Assembly: GCA_004562915.1 (NCBI GenBank)
Contig: SFQZ01000012.1
Coordinates: 1 to 51,077 of the forward strand
Reading direction: 5' to 3'
Length of the DNA: 51,077 nucleotides
Source: a bacterium
GTDB lineage: Bacteria > Bacillota_A > Clostridia > Lachnospirales > Lachnospiraceae
Made by a program: the position numbers and the translations under genes. Positions 7,650 through 16,335 of the stretch are shown here, one piece after another. Every line of letters begins with the position of its first letter. The first letter of the stretch is position 1. The notes below the pieces were generated by a model. The model was not told the DNA's origin. It saw only the letters and a list, made by a program, of their open reading frames with translations, and ran no database searches.

Positions 7650-8600
7650 TTACTGTTTCCTCACAACAGAAGGCTTCTGCGTACCATCCAGAATATCTTT
7701 CAATACATTTTCTGCTGTCACATGATTAACTCTGGCTTTCGCATTCATCCGGATTCTGTGAGTCTCCACATCCAGAAATACATCCTCCACATCTTCGGGA
7801 AGCACATATTTTCTTCCTCTGAGAAATGCCAGTGCCTGTACCATCTTCGCAAGAGCAATGGTTCCCCGGGGGCTGACGCCAAGCTCGATCAGCGAATGAT
7901 TTCTGGTGGCTGTCACCAATTTCCCGATATAACGGTAAACCGCATCATGAATAAAAATATCTCCTGTCTGCGCCTGCATTCTCAAAAGATCCTGTCCACT
8001 CATGACCGGTTCTACCAGATCCAGCGGATTGGTATTGATTTTGCCTTTTACGATTTCCAGTTCATATTCCATATCCGGATATCCCATACTCATACAGATC
8101 ATAAAACGGTCCAGTTGGGATTCCGGCAGCATGGAGGTTCCCGCACTTCCTACCGGATTCTGTGTGGCAATCACCACAAACGGTTTGGGAAGCTCTCGGG
8201 TCACATGATCCACCGTCACCTTTCCTTCCTCCATTACTTCCAGAAGCGCGGCCTGCGTCTTCGGTGATGTCCGGTTGATTTCATCAGCCAGCAAAATATT
8301 GCACATCACTGCTCCCGGCTGATAGACAAACTGATTGGTATCCTTCTGATACAGAGAAAATCCCGTCACATCTGCCGGAAGTACATCCGGAGTAAACTGA
8401 ATCCTGTTCTGTTTGAGATTCAGTGCTCTGGAAAATGCCAGTGCCATCGTTGTTTTTCCCACTCCCGGAATATCTTCTATTAATATATGACCGCCTGCAA
8501 GAATGGCTGTCATCACTTTGACAATACAATCATCTTTTCCTATTACCGCTTTTTTTATCTCCGCTATCGCGCGGATCATCGGATGCTCCTTCTGATTCAT
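7650..8600 (-). CDS. MoxR-family AAA+ ATPase
   Basis: A 316-residue AAA+ ATPase of the MoxR class. Walker A is GVGKTT (about 46-51), Walker B is ILLADEINR, and the GSAGTSMLPESQLDRF segment with SPRGTIAL sensor region follows the family order. The frame is open further upstream, but the start at 8600 has AAGGAGGG six to seven bases before it and gives the usual family length. MoxR proteins act as cytoplasmic chaperones for von Willebrand A-type partners; here that partner is the DUF58 protein directly downstream. It is the first gene of a five-gene minus-strand run that ends in spoIIQ, divergent from the GH95 gene. Confidence 0.93.
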   Translation of the reverse strand: MNQKEHPMIRAIAEIKKAVIGKDDCIVKVMTAILAGGHILIEDIPGVGKTTMALAFSRALNLKQNRIQFTPDVLPADVTGFSLYQKDTNQFVYQPGAVMCNILLADEINRTSPKTQAALLEVMEEGKVTVDHVTRELPKPFVVIATQNPVGSAGTSMLPESQLDRFMICMSMGYPDMEYELEIVKGKINTNPLDLVEPVMSGQDLLRMQAQTGDIFIHDAVYRYIGKLVTATRNHSLIELGVSPRGTIALAKMVQALAFLRGRKYVLPEDVEDVFLDVETHRIRMNAKARVNHVTAENVLKDILDGTQKPSVVRKQ

Positions 8601-8746
8601 ATAGTCCCTCCTTGTCATCACGCTATGAACAGTGTAGCAGTTTTTAATTATAGGAACAACCGTCAATTTTCTTACAACAATATATTCCAATGACAAAATA
8701 TTCCAGCTATGATACCATGACCATATCATATTTTTGGAGGAACGAT

Positions 8747-11020
8747 ATGAATACCTATACATTATATTACAACAAACCTGCTGAACTCTGGACAGACGCT
8801 CTCCCTCTGGGAAATGGGTCCCTGGGTGCCATGTGTTATTCCGGCACAAAATCTGACAAAATTTCTCTTAACCATGATACTCTCTGGTCAGGACATCCGC
8901 GAAAAGTAATAAAAGACGGGGCTTATGATTCTTATGTGAGGGCTCAGAAAATGGCTATGGAAGGTCTGTATACAGAAGCCAATGATGAATTGCAGCAAAA
9001 TTTTCTTACCTGCTGGTCACAGGCTTATCTTCCCTTCGGTGATCTTATTCTTACTTTTGATACTGAAAATGCCGAAAACTATGAACGAAGACTGGATCTG
9101 TCGAATGCTGTTTTGACAAGCAAGTATACGGACAATGAAAAAACATATACAAAAACTTCATTTATCTCTTATCCTCATGATGTCCTTGTATATCGGATCA
9201 CCACGGAAGAAAAAGTACCTTTTTCTTTTTCTCTGAATATTCATTGTCCTCTGAAATCTCAGGTTTATACGGAAGGTACTACACTAATCACAGACGGAGA
9301 ATGTCCAGGAGATGCTGACACACACAGTCCTGTTTATCCCTGCAACAGCCTGATATACTCGGATGATCCCAAAGAACGGGGAATCCTGTTTCGTGGTGCT
9401 GTCAAAGCAGACTGTGACGGAGAAGTGACTGCAGATGAGAATACTCTTTATATAAAAAATGCTACGGATGCTGTTATTTACTTTACAATCAAATCCAGCT
9501 ACGATGGTTTTGACAAATATCCGTTTTTTGAGGGCAGAGAATATAAAAATCTTTGTCTGGAAACTCTGGAAAAAGCCTTGGCTTTCGGATACGAGGCACT
9601 GAAAGAAGAGCATATCGCAGATTATAAATCTTATTATGACCGTGTCTCTCTCAATCTGGGCGGAAACAGTGATATCCTGATTCCTACAGACAAAAGACTG
9701 AAGAACTTTACAGGCGCATCCTCCGATATGGGACTGTATACTCTGCTTTTTAACTACGGAAGATATCTTCTGATTTCTTCTTCCAGAAAGGGAACTCTGG
9801 CAACAAATCTCCAGGGAATCTGGAATAACAGTACTACCCCGCCCTGGAACTCAAACTATACAACTAATATCAATACAGAGATGAATTACTGGCCGATTCT
9901 GGCATGCGGTATGCCGGAACTCATGGAACCCCTGGTCCACCTGATCAAAGATCTGGCCGTCACAGGACATGAAACCGCAAAAGAATTCTATCACGCAGAT
10001 GGATTTGTCGTACATCACAATGCAGATATCTGGGGCCACTCCGTTCCCATATGCGGCAATCCCAGCTGGGGATTCTGGTCCGGTGCATCCGGCTGGCTCT
10101 GTCGTTCCCTTTACGAACTCTATGAATATACGCTGGATAAAGAATATCTTGCCGACACCGCTTTCCCTCTGATGAAAGAAGCCGCTGTCTTCTATCTGGA
10201 TATTCTGATACAGGATAAGGACGGAAGCCTGATCATTTGCCCTGCTACCTCCCCGGAAAATATCTTTGCTGTAGACGGCTCTATGGCTGCCACTGCAAAA
10301 AGTACACCTATGATGAACTCTATCGTTCTGGATCTTTTCACCAATTGTAAAAAATCCTGTGAGATACTGGGGATCCATGATGATTTTTATGAAAGACTCT
10401 GTGATACGATCATCAAAATCAAACCACTTTCTATCGGTGAAAATGGAACCATTCTGGAATGGAATGAAGAATTGGAAGAGACAGAGGTTCATCACCGTCA
10501 CGTTTCTCACCTTTATGCCCTGCATCCGGCCAATCTGATTACTGCAGAAAACCATAAAGACTTGTTTGATGCCTGCAGAAAAACACTGGAGCGGAGAGGA
10601 GATGACGGAACCGGCTGGAGTCTTGCATGGAAAGTAAACTTCTGGGCAAGGCTTCTTGACGGAGACCGGGCTTTGCACCTGATTGACAAACAGTTAAACC
10701 CTGTTCCTTCTGCTGCCAACGAGAATATGAACTATGTAAATGGAGGCGGAACTTTCCCAAATCTGTTTGACGCTCACCCGCCTTTCCAGATTGACGGAAA
10801 CTTCGGCGTCACCAGCGGCATCTGTGAAATGTTACTGCAGTCAGATGAAAATACCATCTATCTTCTCCCGGCTCTTCCATCCCGCTGGAAAGACGGATCT
10901 GTAAAAGGACTCTGTGCACGGGGAAATGTGAAAGTGGATATGGAATGGAAAGATGGAAAAATCACAGACTATACGATTCACGGAGATGTGGGAGACAGAA
11001 AGGTTATTTTATGTAGCTGA
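8747..11020 (+). CDS. GH95 family alpha-L-fucosidase
   Basis: A 757-residue enzyme matching GH95 along its length: the N-terminal beta-sandwich begins YYNKPAELWTDALPLGNG, and the (alpha/alpha)6 barrel contains TTNINTEMNYW, which carries the two Asn residues that activate the catalytic water in Bifidobacterium AfcA, ATSPEN with the candidate catalytic Glu, and FQIDGNFGVTSG near the C-terminus with the conserved Asp. GH95 enzymes remove alpha-1,2-linked L-fucose (some act on L-galactose) from host or plant glycans. No signal peptide is visible, so it probably acts inside the cell on imported oligosaccharides. The start is set by GGAGG ahead of the ATG at 8747; the frame is open 57 bases further upstream. 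Single gene with a terminator at 11056. Confidence 0.93.
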   Translation: MNTYTLYYNKPAELWTDALPLGNGSLGAMCYSGTKSDKISLNHDTLWSGHPRKVIKDGAYDSYVRAQKMAMEGLYTEANDELQQNFLTCWSQAYLPFGDLILTFDTENAENYERRLDLSNAVLTSKYTDNEKTYTKTSFISYPHDVLVYRITTEEKVPFSFSLNIHCPLKSQVYTEGTTLITDGECPGDADTHSPVYPCNSLIYSDDPKERGILFRGAVKADCDGEVTADENTLYIKNATDAVIYFTIKSSYDGFDKYPFFEGREYKNLCLETLEKALAFGYEALKEEHIADYKSYYDRVSLNLGGNSDILIPTDKRLKNFTGASSDMGLYTLLFNYGRYLLISSSRKGTLATNLQGIWNNSTTPPWNSNYTTNINTEMNYWPILACGMPELMEPLVHLIKDLAVTGHETAKEFYHADGFVVHHNADIWGHSVPICGNPSWGFWSGASGWLCRSLYELYEYTLDKEYLADTAFPLMKEAAVFYLDILIQDKDGSLIICPATSPENIFAVDGSMAATAKSTPMMNSIVLDLFTNCKKSCEILGIHDDFYERLCDTIIKIKPLSIGENGTILEWNEELEETEVHHRHVSHLYALHPANLITAENHKDLFDACRKTLERRGDDGTGWSLAWKVNFWARLLDGDRALHLIDKQLNPVPSAANENMNYVNGGGTFPNLFDAHPPFQIDGNFGVTSGICEMLLQSDENTIYLLPALPSRWKDGSVKGLCARGNVKVDMEWKDGKITDYTIHGDVGDRKVILCS

Positions 11021-11055
11021 ATTTGTATGTAATCTGTGTTTAATTTATCAAAAAA

Positions 11056-11107
11056 TCTCCCTCCATGCCCATTATGTTTAATATAATGGTATCCGGAGGG
11101 AGAATTC
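11056..11107. terminator. Bidirectional terminator between GH95 and the glutamate-synthase-like gene
   Basis: The stem CTCCCTCC (11057-11064) pairs with GGAGGGAG (11095-11102), with an inner CATTAT/ATAATG pairing. Flanking A-run (left) and TTCTTTT (right) make it usable in both directions for the two convergent genes. Confidence 0.75.
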
Positions 11108-11141
11108 TTTTATATATATGCCCAAATAGCTACTATTCTAT

Positions 11142-12533
11142 TTATGCATGCTCAATATCCGTAAACTCGGATATTTCTCTGCTGATGGTACAAAGATCAT
11201 CCACACTCAGATCATGTACATTCTCATGTCCTGTAATCCGGGCAAAGGTTTTCAGCTCTTCTTTTGTACAGTTCAGGAAGTTTGCTGTTCTCTGGGCAGC
11301 TGCCTCTACTTTCAGACGTTTGCGAAGTTCCGGATCCTGTGTTGCACCACCGATCGGGCATTTTCCTGATCCGCAGATCCGGTACTGCTGGCATCCTGCT
11401 GCGATCAGTGCCGCCGAAGCAATTGCCACTGCATCCGCTCCCATAGCCAGTGCTTTGGCAAAATCGGACGATACACGAAGTCCTCCGGTGATCACCAGAT
11501 CAATATCCGAACCTACTTTGTCCAGATATTTTCTTGCTCTATGAAGTGCATAGATCGTCGGAACACTGGTAGCATCCCGCACCAGTTTCGGACTTGCTCC
11601 TGTTGCGCCGCCTCTTCCGTCTATGGTAATGAAATCCGGTTCCGCAAATACACAATATTCCAGATCTTTTTCGATTCTTCCGGCAGCAATCTTAATTCCA
11701 ATCGGCTTGCCGTCTGTAGAATAACGAAGCTGCTGTACCAGATCTCTCAGTTCCTCTTTTGTTGTTACATCAGGAAATTTGGATGGACTGATTACATCCT
11801 GTCCCAATGGTTTATTTCTGATTTTTGCAATTTCCGGCGTCACTTTTTCTCCCGGAAGATGACCTCCCATGCCAGGTTTTGTTCCCTGACCGATCTTGAT
11901 CTCCACCGCATCTGCTTCCATCAGATTTTCCGGTGTGACACTGTATTTGTTGGGTACGTACTCAAATATGTATTTATAAGCGGCAGCCTTTTCCTCCGGA
12001 AGAATTCCTCCCTCACCGCTGCACATCGCTGTTTTTGCCATGGCGCTTCCCTTTGCCAGAGCCTCTTTCATCTCCTTGGACATAGCTCCGAATGACATAT
12101 GAGAGATGTACACCGGCATATCAAGCACCATCGGATGCTTTGCATGCTTACCGATGATCGTAGTGGAATCCACCGGATCATCCTCCATCAGCGGCGACGG
12201 ATTCAGCTGTGCCCCCAGAATCAGAATCTCATCCCAGGACGGCATCGGCATCTGTGTTCCCATAGCTTCAATAATCGGCTTTCCTGTAAGTGCCATCTCA
12301 TGAATCTCTGCCATATAACGGCAGTTTTCATCATGGCGCACAAACTCTGCCGGATACGCCAGTGGATTCTCATTTTCTTTTCCTTTGTCTTCCTTAGGTT
12401 TTTCCGCTGTTTCCACTTTCTGGAACTTGTTGGGAGACTGACCGCATACCGGGCACTCTACCAGATCTTCGAAACATTTGTTTTCTGTTTCCTCAAAAAC
12501 ATACCCACATACACTACATTTGTATTTTGCCAT
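11142..12533 (-). CDS. Rubredoxin-fused glutamate-synthase-like FMN protein
   Basis: A 463-residue protein. Residues 1-40 form a rubredoxin-like iron site with two CxxC pairs (CSVCGY and CPVCGQ). The rest is the FMN-binding synthase domain of glutamate synthase: the ISHMSFGAMS entry, KIGQGTKPGMGGHLPG, GRGGATGASP and ITGGLRVSSDFAKALAMGADAV. The 3Fe-4S motif Cx5Cx4C (CQQYRICGSGKC) is intact. The glutaminase domain and GltD subunit are absent, as in the short archaeal-type GltB relatives. Likely electron flow is rubredoxin to Fe-S/FMN; the substrate cannot be set from sequence. It has its own AAGGAGGA ribosome binding site 41 bases after the glycan operon's last gene. Confidence 0.85.
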   Translation of the reverse strand: MAKYKCSVCGYVFEETENKCFEDLVECPVCGQSPNKFQKVETAEKPKEDKGKENENPLAYPAEFVRHDENCRYMAEIHEMALTGKPIIEAMGTQMPMPSWDEILILGAQLNPSPLMEDDPVDSTTIIGKHAKHPMVLDMPVYISHMSFGAMSKEMKEALAKGSAMAKTAMCSGEGGILPEEKAAAYKYIFEYVPNKYSVTPENLMEADAVEIKIGQGTKPGMGGHLPGEKVTPEIAKIRNKPLGQDVISPSKFPDVTTKEELRDLVQQLRYSTDGKPIGIKIAAGRIEKDLEYCVFAEPDFITIDGRGGATGASPKLVRDATSVPTIYALHRARKYLDKVGSDIDLVITGGLRVSSDFAKALAMGADAVAIASAALIAAGCQQYRICGSGKCPIGGATQDPELRKRLKVEAAAQRTANFLNCTKEELKTFARITGHENVHDLSVDDLCTISREISEFTDIEHA

Positions 12534-12574
12534 ATAGATCCTCCTTTTTAAATAAGTACTTTCTTCTTGTACTT

Positions 12575-14356
12575 TTATTTCACTCCCGTAACCTTCATCT
12601 GAAGCTGACAGTTTCCAAAATCGGCTCTTTCTTCCGTCTCTGCAAGAAGTTCCTGATCGCTGTCTGTCGACACGCAGTACAATCCAATACCCTCTCCGTC
12701 TTTTGCCTCACTTGTAAGCTCCAGCACATAGGTTTTTCCTTCCTGTACCTCTACAGATCCATTCACAAAAGAATATAACGCAGAATTATTTTTAAATTCT
12801 TCTGTTTCCTTTGTTCCTTCATATACGACTTTACCTGTATCTTTTTCTTTTATTCTTACAAAAATCTGATCCGAAATACTCTGTTCTCCATTCCATACAC
12901 GAATCTTTATCTTTGACAATTCCTTACCGTCGGCTATGATCTCCTGACTTACCGTTGAATTCTCATCTATCTCTATAATATTATTTTGTTCAAGATTTCT
13001 CAAGCTGGTATCTGAAAAAACAATCTGTCCCTGGAACATGGCAGCGGCACAGATTCCCAACGGCACTACATACGCCAGCACCCCAAAAAGAAAGGCGGAG
13101 CGAATCTGCCAGATCAAACCGCTTGATATGATCGTTCCTTTTCGATTGTGATACCGGGGATGACCAAACACCACATAAGCAAGAAGAACCACCCACATGG
13201 CTGTACAGAGAAGTTTTTCATCATGAAAAGTATATACATCCCACATCCGCACGGCAAATTCCTGGCTGGGAAGAAAGTATTTGAAAATACCGCAGTTTAA
13301 TACATTTTCACCCACCATGGTCTGACTGCTGAAAATATACAATGCCAGGACGAATATGTTGGTTATCATCACCATCATATTTCCATTTTCATTCATCATA
13401 ATATTCAGCACCAAAAACGGAACCATGATCAAAAGCCACTGCGGGTTCCATGATGCCATTCCAAATATGGCAAAACTCATGGATATGGAGAAAAACATTG
13501 CCCATGAAAATAAATCTTCTCCGTCTCTGGTTCGGCGCTGATACGCCCATAACAAAATAAAAGCTGCTGCCGCCGCTACCAGATTGATTCCATCAAAAAA
13601 TCCAATGGAAAATGCTTTCTGGACAAATTTTAAAGCACCAAATCCAAGAACATTTCTGCGGAAATAAACAGAACCGATATTAGGCAGTACTTCCACAAGA
13701 ACAGGCAGCGCCATAACGACTGTATACTTAATCCAACTACGGATTTTCTTTTCTTTCAGTACCAGAAGTACCAGATAATACAAAACTGCCTGATACTTAA
13801 ACGTCGTCGCAAATCCAAACAGGAATGCAAATTTCCACATATCGTCCTTCAGATAAAAATACACCCCCAGCACCATAAAAAACACGGTGAAAATATCGTA
13901 CTGACTGAAAATAAACTGGCTGAACACCGCAACCGGAAATACCAGAAAAGCAAATTTACATAGTCTGGATTTTTTCTCCCCAAATCCGACTTCTATGCCA
14001 ATCTTATACAGAAAATGCCCTGTTGCGTAATACAAAAGAACCGGCAGCAGTTTGTACCACATAATGTTTACAAAGCTGTTGGTCAGGATTGCCTCCGGTA
14101 CATGCCCCGTCAGATACAGAGGCAGATTCCAGACCGCATAAGCGATAAAAGTACTGGGCAGATAATTGGCGTAATACCCGCCGGACTGTTCATAGCTGGC
14201 TTTGTAAAAATCCGTAAAATGCCCATACAAAAGGAAAGATCTGTTTCCTGTCAGACGAATATCACCTTGCACACAGGAAACAAATAAAATGAGAAGAATC
14301 ACACTGGATAGAATCCAATCCAATTTACATAAGTTCTCATTTTCCCAAAGCTTCAT
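12575..14356 (-). CDS. Polytopic GT-C-like glycosyltransferase
   Basis: A membrane protein of about 593 residues with roughly 11-12 helices in the first 440 residues and a C-terminal extracytoplasmic beta-rich domain of about 140 residues. The first outside loop is long and polar (GNRSFLLYGHFTDFYKASYEQ) as in GT-C transferases that use polyprenyl-phosphate sugars. It directly follows a GtrB-like polyprenyl-phosphate glycosyltransferase, the expected partner. The start at 14356 is chosen because TGGAG lies just before it, immediately after the preceding stop; a frame open to 14473 would overlap that gene by over 100 bases. Likely role: transfer of a lipid-linked sugar to an outer polymer. The substrate is not known. 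Confidence 0.7.
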   Translation of the reverse strand: MKLWENENLCKLDWILSSVILLILFVSCVQGDIRLTGNRSFLLYGHFTDFYKASYEQSGGYYANYLPSTFIAYAVWNLPLYLTGHVPEAILTNSFVNIMWYKLLPVLLYYATGHFLYKIGIEVGFGEKKSRLCKFAFLVFPVAVFSQFIFSQYDIFTVFFMVLGVYFYLKDDMWKFAFLFGFATTFKYQAVLYYLVLLVLKEKKIRSWIKYTVVMALPVLVEVLPNIGSVYFRRNVLGFGALKFVQKAFSIGFFDGINLVAAAAAFILLWAYQRRTRDGEDLFSWAMFFSISMSFAIFGMASWNPQWLLIMVPFLVLNIMMNENGNMMVMITNIFVLALYIFSSQTMVGENVLNCGIFKYFLPSQEFAVRMWDVYTFHDEKLLCTAMWVVLLAYVVFGHPRYHNRKGTIISSGLIWQIRSAFLFGVLAYVVPLGICAAAMFQGQIVFSDTSLRNLEQNNIIEIDENSTVSQEIIADGKELSKIKIRVWNGEQSISDQIFVRIKEKDTGKVVYEGTKETEEFKNNSALYSFVNGSVEVQEGKTYVLELTSEAKDGEGIGLYCVSTDSDQELLAETEERADFGNCQLQMKVTGVK

Positions 14357-14366
14357 ACTGCTCCAG

Positions 14367-15380
14367 TTACTCTTCCATTTTACTGTCGGTAATTTTCTCT
14401 GTTCCACACGATTTTTTTTCATCTGATGCTGTCTCCTCATCTTCCTCAAAATTAATTCTCTCTTCTTCCACAACCAATGGTCGATCCAGGACTCTGGTAT
14501 TGATACTCAAAACATACTCTCCCAAAAAACCGATAAAGAATAACTGCATGGCTCCCAGGAAAAAGACTCCGATCAACATCGGCGCAACTCCTGCGGAAAA
14601 CCGATCCCAGTACATCAGTTTTAAGACAAAGTATACAATACCGGCGATCAGACTGACTCCACTCACAATAAATCCCATGAATGTTGCCATTCGAAGTACC
14701 ACTTTAGAATACGATGTAATTCCGATCATGGCATAATCATACAGACTATAAAAATTATTTTTACTCTTTCCGGCTTTTCTCTTCTGCTGCTCATAGGGAA
14801 TGGATTTATAGTCATATCCCAACTCTGCAATAATTCCTCTCAGATATGGCATCGGGTCATGCAGCTTTCTTACCACATCTACAAAAGCTTTATCATACAG
14901 CCCAAATCCGGTAAAATGCTCTATGTGATCAATATCCGTTATCTTTCTTATTAATTTATAATAACAGGTACGAATCCAGTACATTATCTTTTTTTCCTTA
15001 CTGGACTTTTTGATTCCGATCACGATCTTCCAACCTTTTTCCCACTCGCGGACAAATTTTACAATCATATCCACCGGATCCTGAAAATCCGCGCACATTC
15101 GGATCACACAATCACCGGTTGCCTGTTTCAACCCATAAACAGGTGAACGGATCTGGCCAAAATTTCTGGCATTAAAGATTGCCTTTATTTTTTTATTGTC
15201 TCCACAAAGCTGACGCAAAAACAGCCGTGTCTTATCCTGTGAATGATTGTCGATAAATAAAATCTCATAATCATATTCAGGAAGTTCCTTTTCCATAACA
15301 TTTACAATTGCCTGCGCCAGTGGCTTAACATTTCCCTCTTCGTTATATGTAGGAATCACCACAGATATTTTTTTCTTCAT
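14367..15380 (-). CDS. GT2 family polyprenyl-phosphate glycosyltransferase (GtrB/DPM1-like)
   Basis: A 337-residue enzyme with a GT-A fold: ISVVIPTYNEEGNV at the start, ILFIDNHSQDKT, and MCADFQDPVDMI, where the acidic group corresponds to the metal-binding motif. Two C-terminal helices (about 230-300) and a charged tail match GtrB, ArnC and DPM1-like proteins, which move a sugar from a nucleotide carrier to undecaprenyl phosphate at the inner membrane face. The GT-C gene follows ten bases after. Together they would form a two-step surface glycosylation device. The ATG at 15380 has GAGGAG nine bases upstream; an in-frame GTG lies at 15389. Confidence 0.88.
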   Translation of the reverse strand: MKKKISVVIPTYNEEGNVKPLAQAIVNVMEKELPEYDYEILFIDNHSQDKTRLFLRQLCGDNKKIKAIFNARNFGQIRSPVYGLKQATGDCVIRMCADFQDPVDMIVKFVREWEKGWKIVIGIKKSSKEKKIMYWIRTCYYKLIRKITDIDHIEHFTGFGLYDKAFVDVVRKLHDPMPYLRGIIAELGYDYKSIPYEQQKRKAGKSKNNFYSLYDYAMIGITSYSKVVLRMATFMGFIVSGVSLIAGIVYFVLKLMYWDRFSAGVAPMLIGVFFLGAMQLFFIGFLGEYVLSINTRVLDRPLVVEEERINFEEDEETASDEKKSCGTEKITDSKMEE

Positions 15381-15397
15381 GTGCCTCACTCCTCAAT

Positions 15398-16324
15398 TCA
15401 CTCATTTTGTCTTTCTTTTATCCAGCAGACCATCTCTGAAATCCCCTCTGAAAATTCATATTCCGGGATAAATCCGGTATCATCCGTAAGACTGCTGATG
15501 TCCGCACACAGCCTCATCACCGGTTGCGCAGGGTATGGCTTTTTGCCGATCCCCGGGCTGGCTGACGGTGCTGCAATATCCCGTATCTTCAATATGTAAT
15601 CTTTCAGACGCCGGGAATGCCCACTTCCCACACAATAGACGGAACCATTTTTTCCTTTTTCTCCGATCAAATAAAAAGCCTTTCCTGCATCCTTACTGTA
15701 AAGATAATCCCACTGCTGCTCTCCCGGAGTAAACGCTGTCTCTTCTCCCTGCATGAACTGATGAAGAGCAGTCATCACCATCGTACTCTCTTTATCATAA
15801 ATTCCATAAACGCTGAATATTCTGGGCCATATCCATTCCATGCCAAGCTCCTCACAGAGAAGTCGGGAAAGTTTCCCGGCTGAGAGCTTACTCACACCAT
15901 AAGGTGTTGTGGGATGTTCCGGCGCATCCGGTCCGATTTTTTCCTGATCCAGCGGTCCATACTCTGCCTGGGAGCCTGCTCCGATAAAACGTGTACAGCC
16001 AAGTTTTGATGCCGCCTGTACTGCTTTCAGCGTATAATCAATATTTTTACTCTGAAGCAGAACACTCTTATTTCTCGCTGCTCCGGTATATCCCCAGGCT
16101 ATATGATAAAAGGTGTCCCATTTTCCACTTATAATTTCCGGCAGCCTTTCTATTTCTTCCAGACTGCATTCTGCCAGCTGCAAATTCGGATGTTCGGGGA
16201 GCCTGTCTCTCCTCCCTGTATTCTGACGGATTACCGCGCAGACCTGAACTCCATGCTCCAGACATTCCTGAATCAAAGCCTGACCGATCATGCTGGTAGC
16301 GCCCGTCACTACGACTCTCTTCAT
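15398..16324 (-). CDS. NAD(P)-dependent sugar epimerase/dehydratase/reductase (extended SDR)
   Basis: A protein of about 308 residues of the extended short-chain dehydrogenase family: TGATSMIG nucleotide-binding loop at the N-terminus, YGVSK (the catalytic YxxxK) near residue 150, and a C-terminal substrate part. It lies beside enzymes that make a CDP-4-keto-3,6-dideoxy sugar, so a final ketone reduction (like abequose synthase or YerF) is a reasonable inference; 4-epimerisation is the alternative. Its start overlaps the end of the TPP enzyme in the long reading (GTG at 16339); the ATG at 16324 has AGGA about nine bases upstream and is preferred. Confidence 0.82.
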   Translation of the reverse strand: MKRVVVTGATSMIGQALIQECLEHGVQVCAVIRQNTGRRDRLPEHPNLQLAECSLEEIERLPEIISGKWDTFYHIAWGYTGAARNKSVLLQSKNIDYTLKAVQAASKLGCTRFIGAGSQAEYGPLDQEKIGPDAPEHPTTPYGVSKLSAGKLSRLLCEELGMEWIWPRIFSVYGIYDKESTMVMTALHQFMQGEETAFTPGEQQWDYLYSKDAGKAFYLIGEKGKNGSVYCVGSGHSRRLKDYILKIRDIAAPSASPGIGKKPYPAQPVMRLCADISSLTDDTGFIPEYEFSEGISEMVCWIKERQNE

Positions 16325-16335
16325 CTCTGATTTCC

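Noticed and set aside
9851..10678. Long open frame on the minus strand inside the GH95 gene
   Set aside because: It lies entirely inside a well-conserved enzyme gene, has no ribosome binding site and encodes no recognisable domain.
11142..12533. The rubredoxin-fused flavoprotein as the missing electron donor (E3) for RfbH
   Set aside because: E3 enzymes carry a plant-type [2Fe-2S] ferredoxin and an FAD/NADH reductase. This protein has rubredoxin, FMN and 3Fe-4S parts and is outside the operon's tight core.
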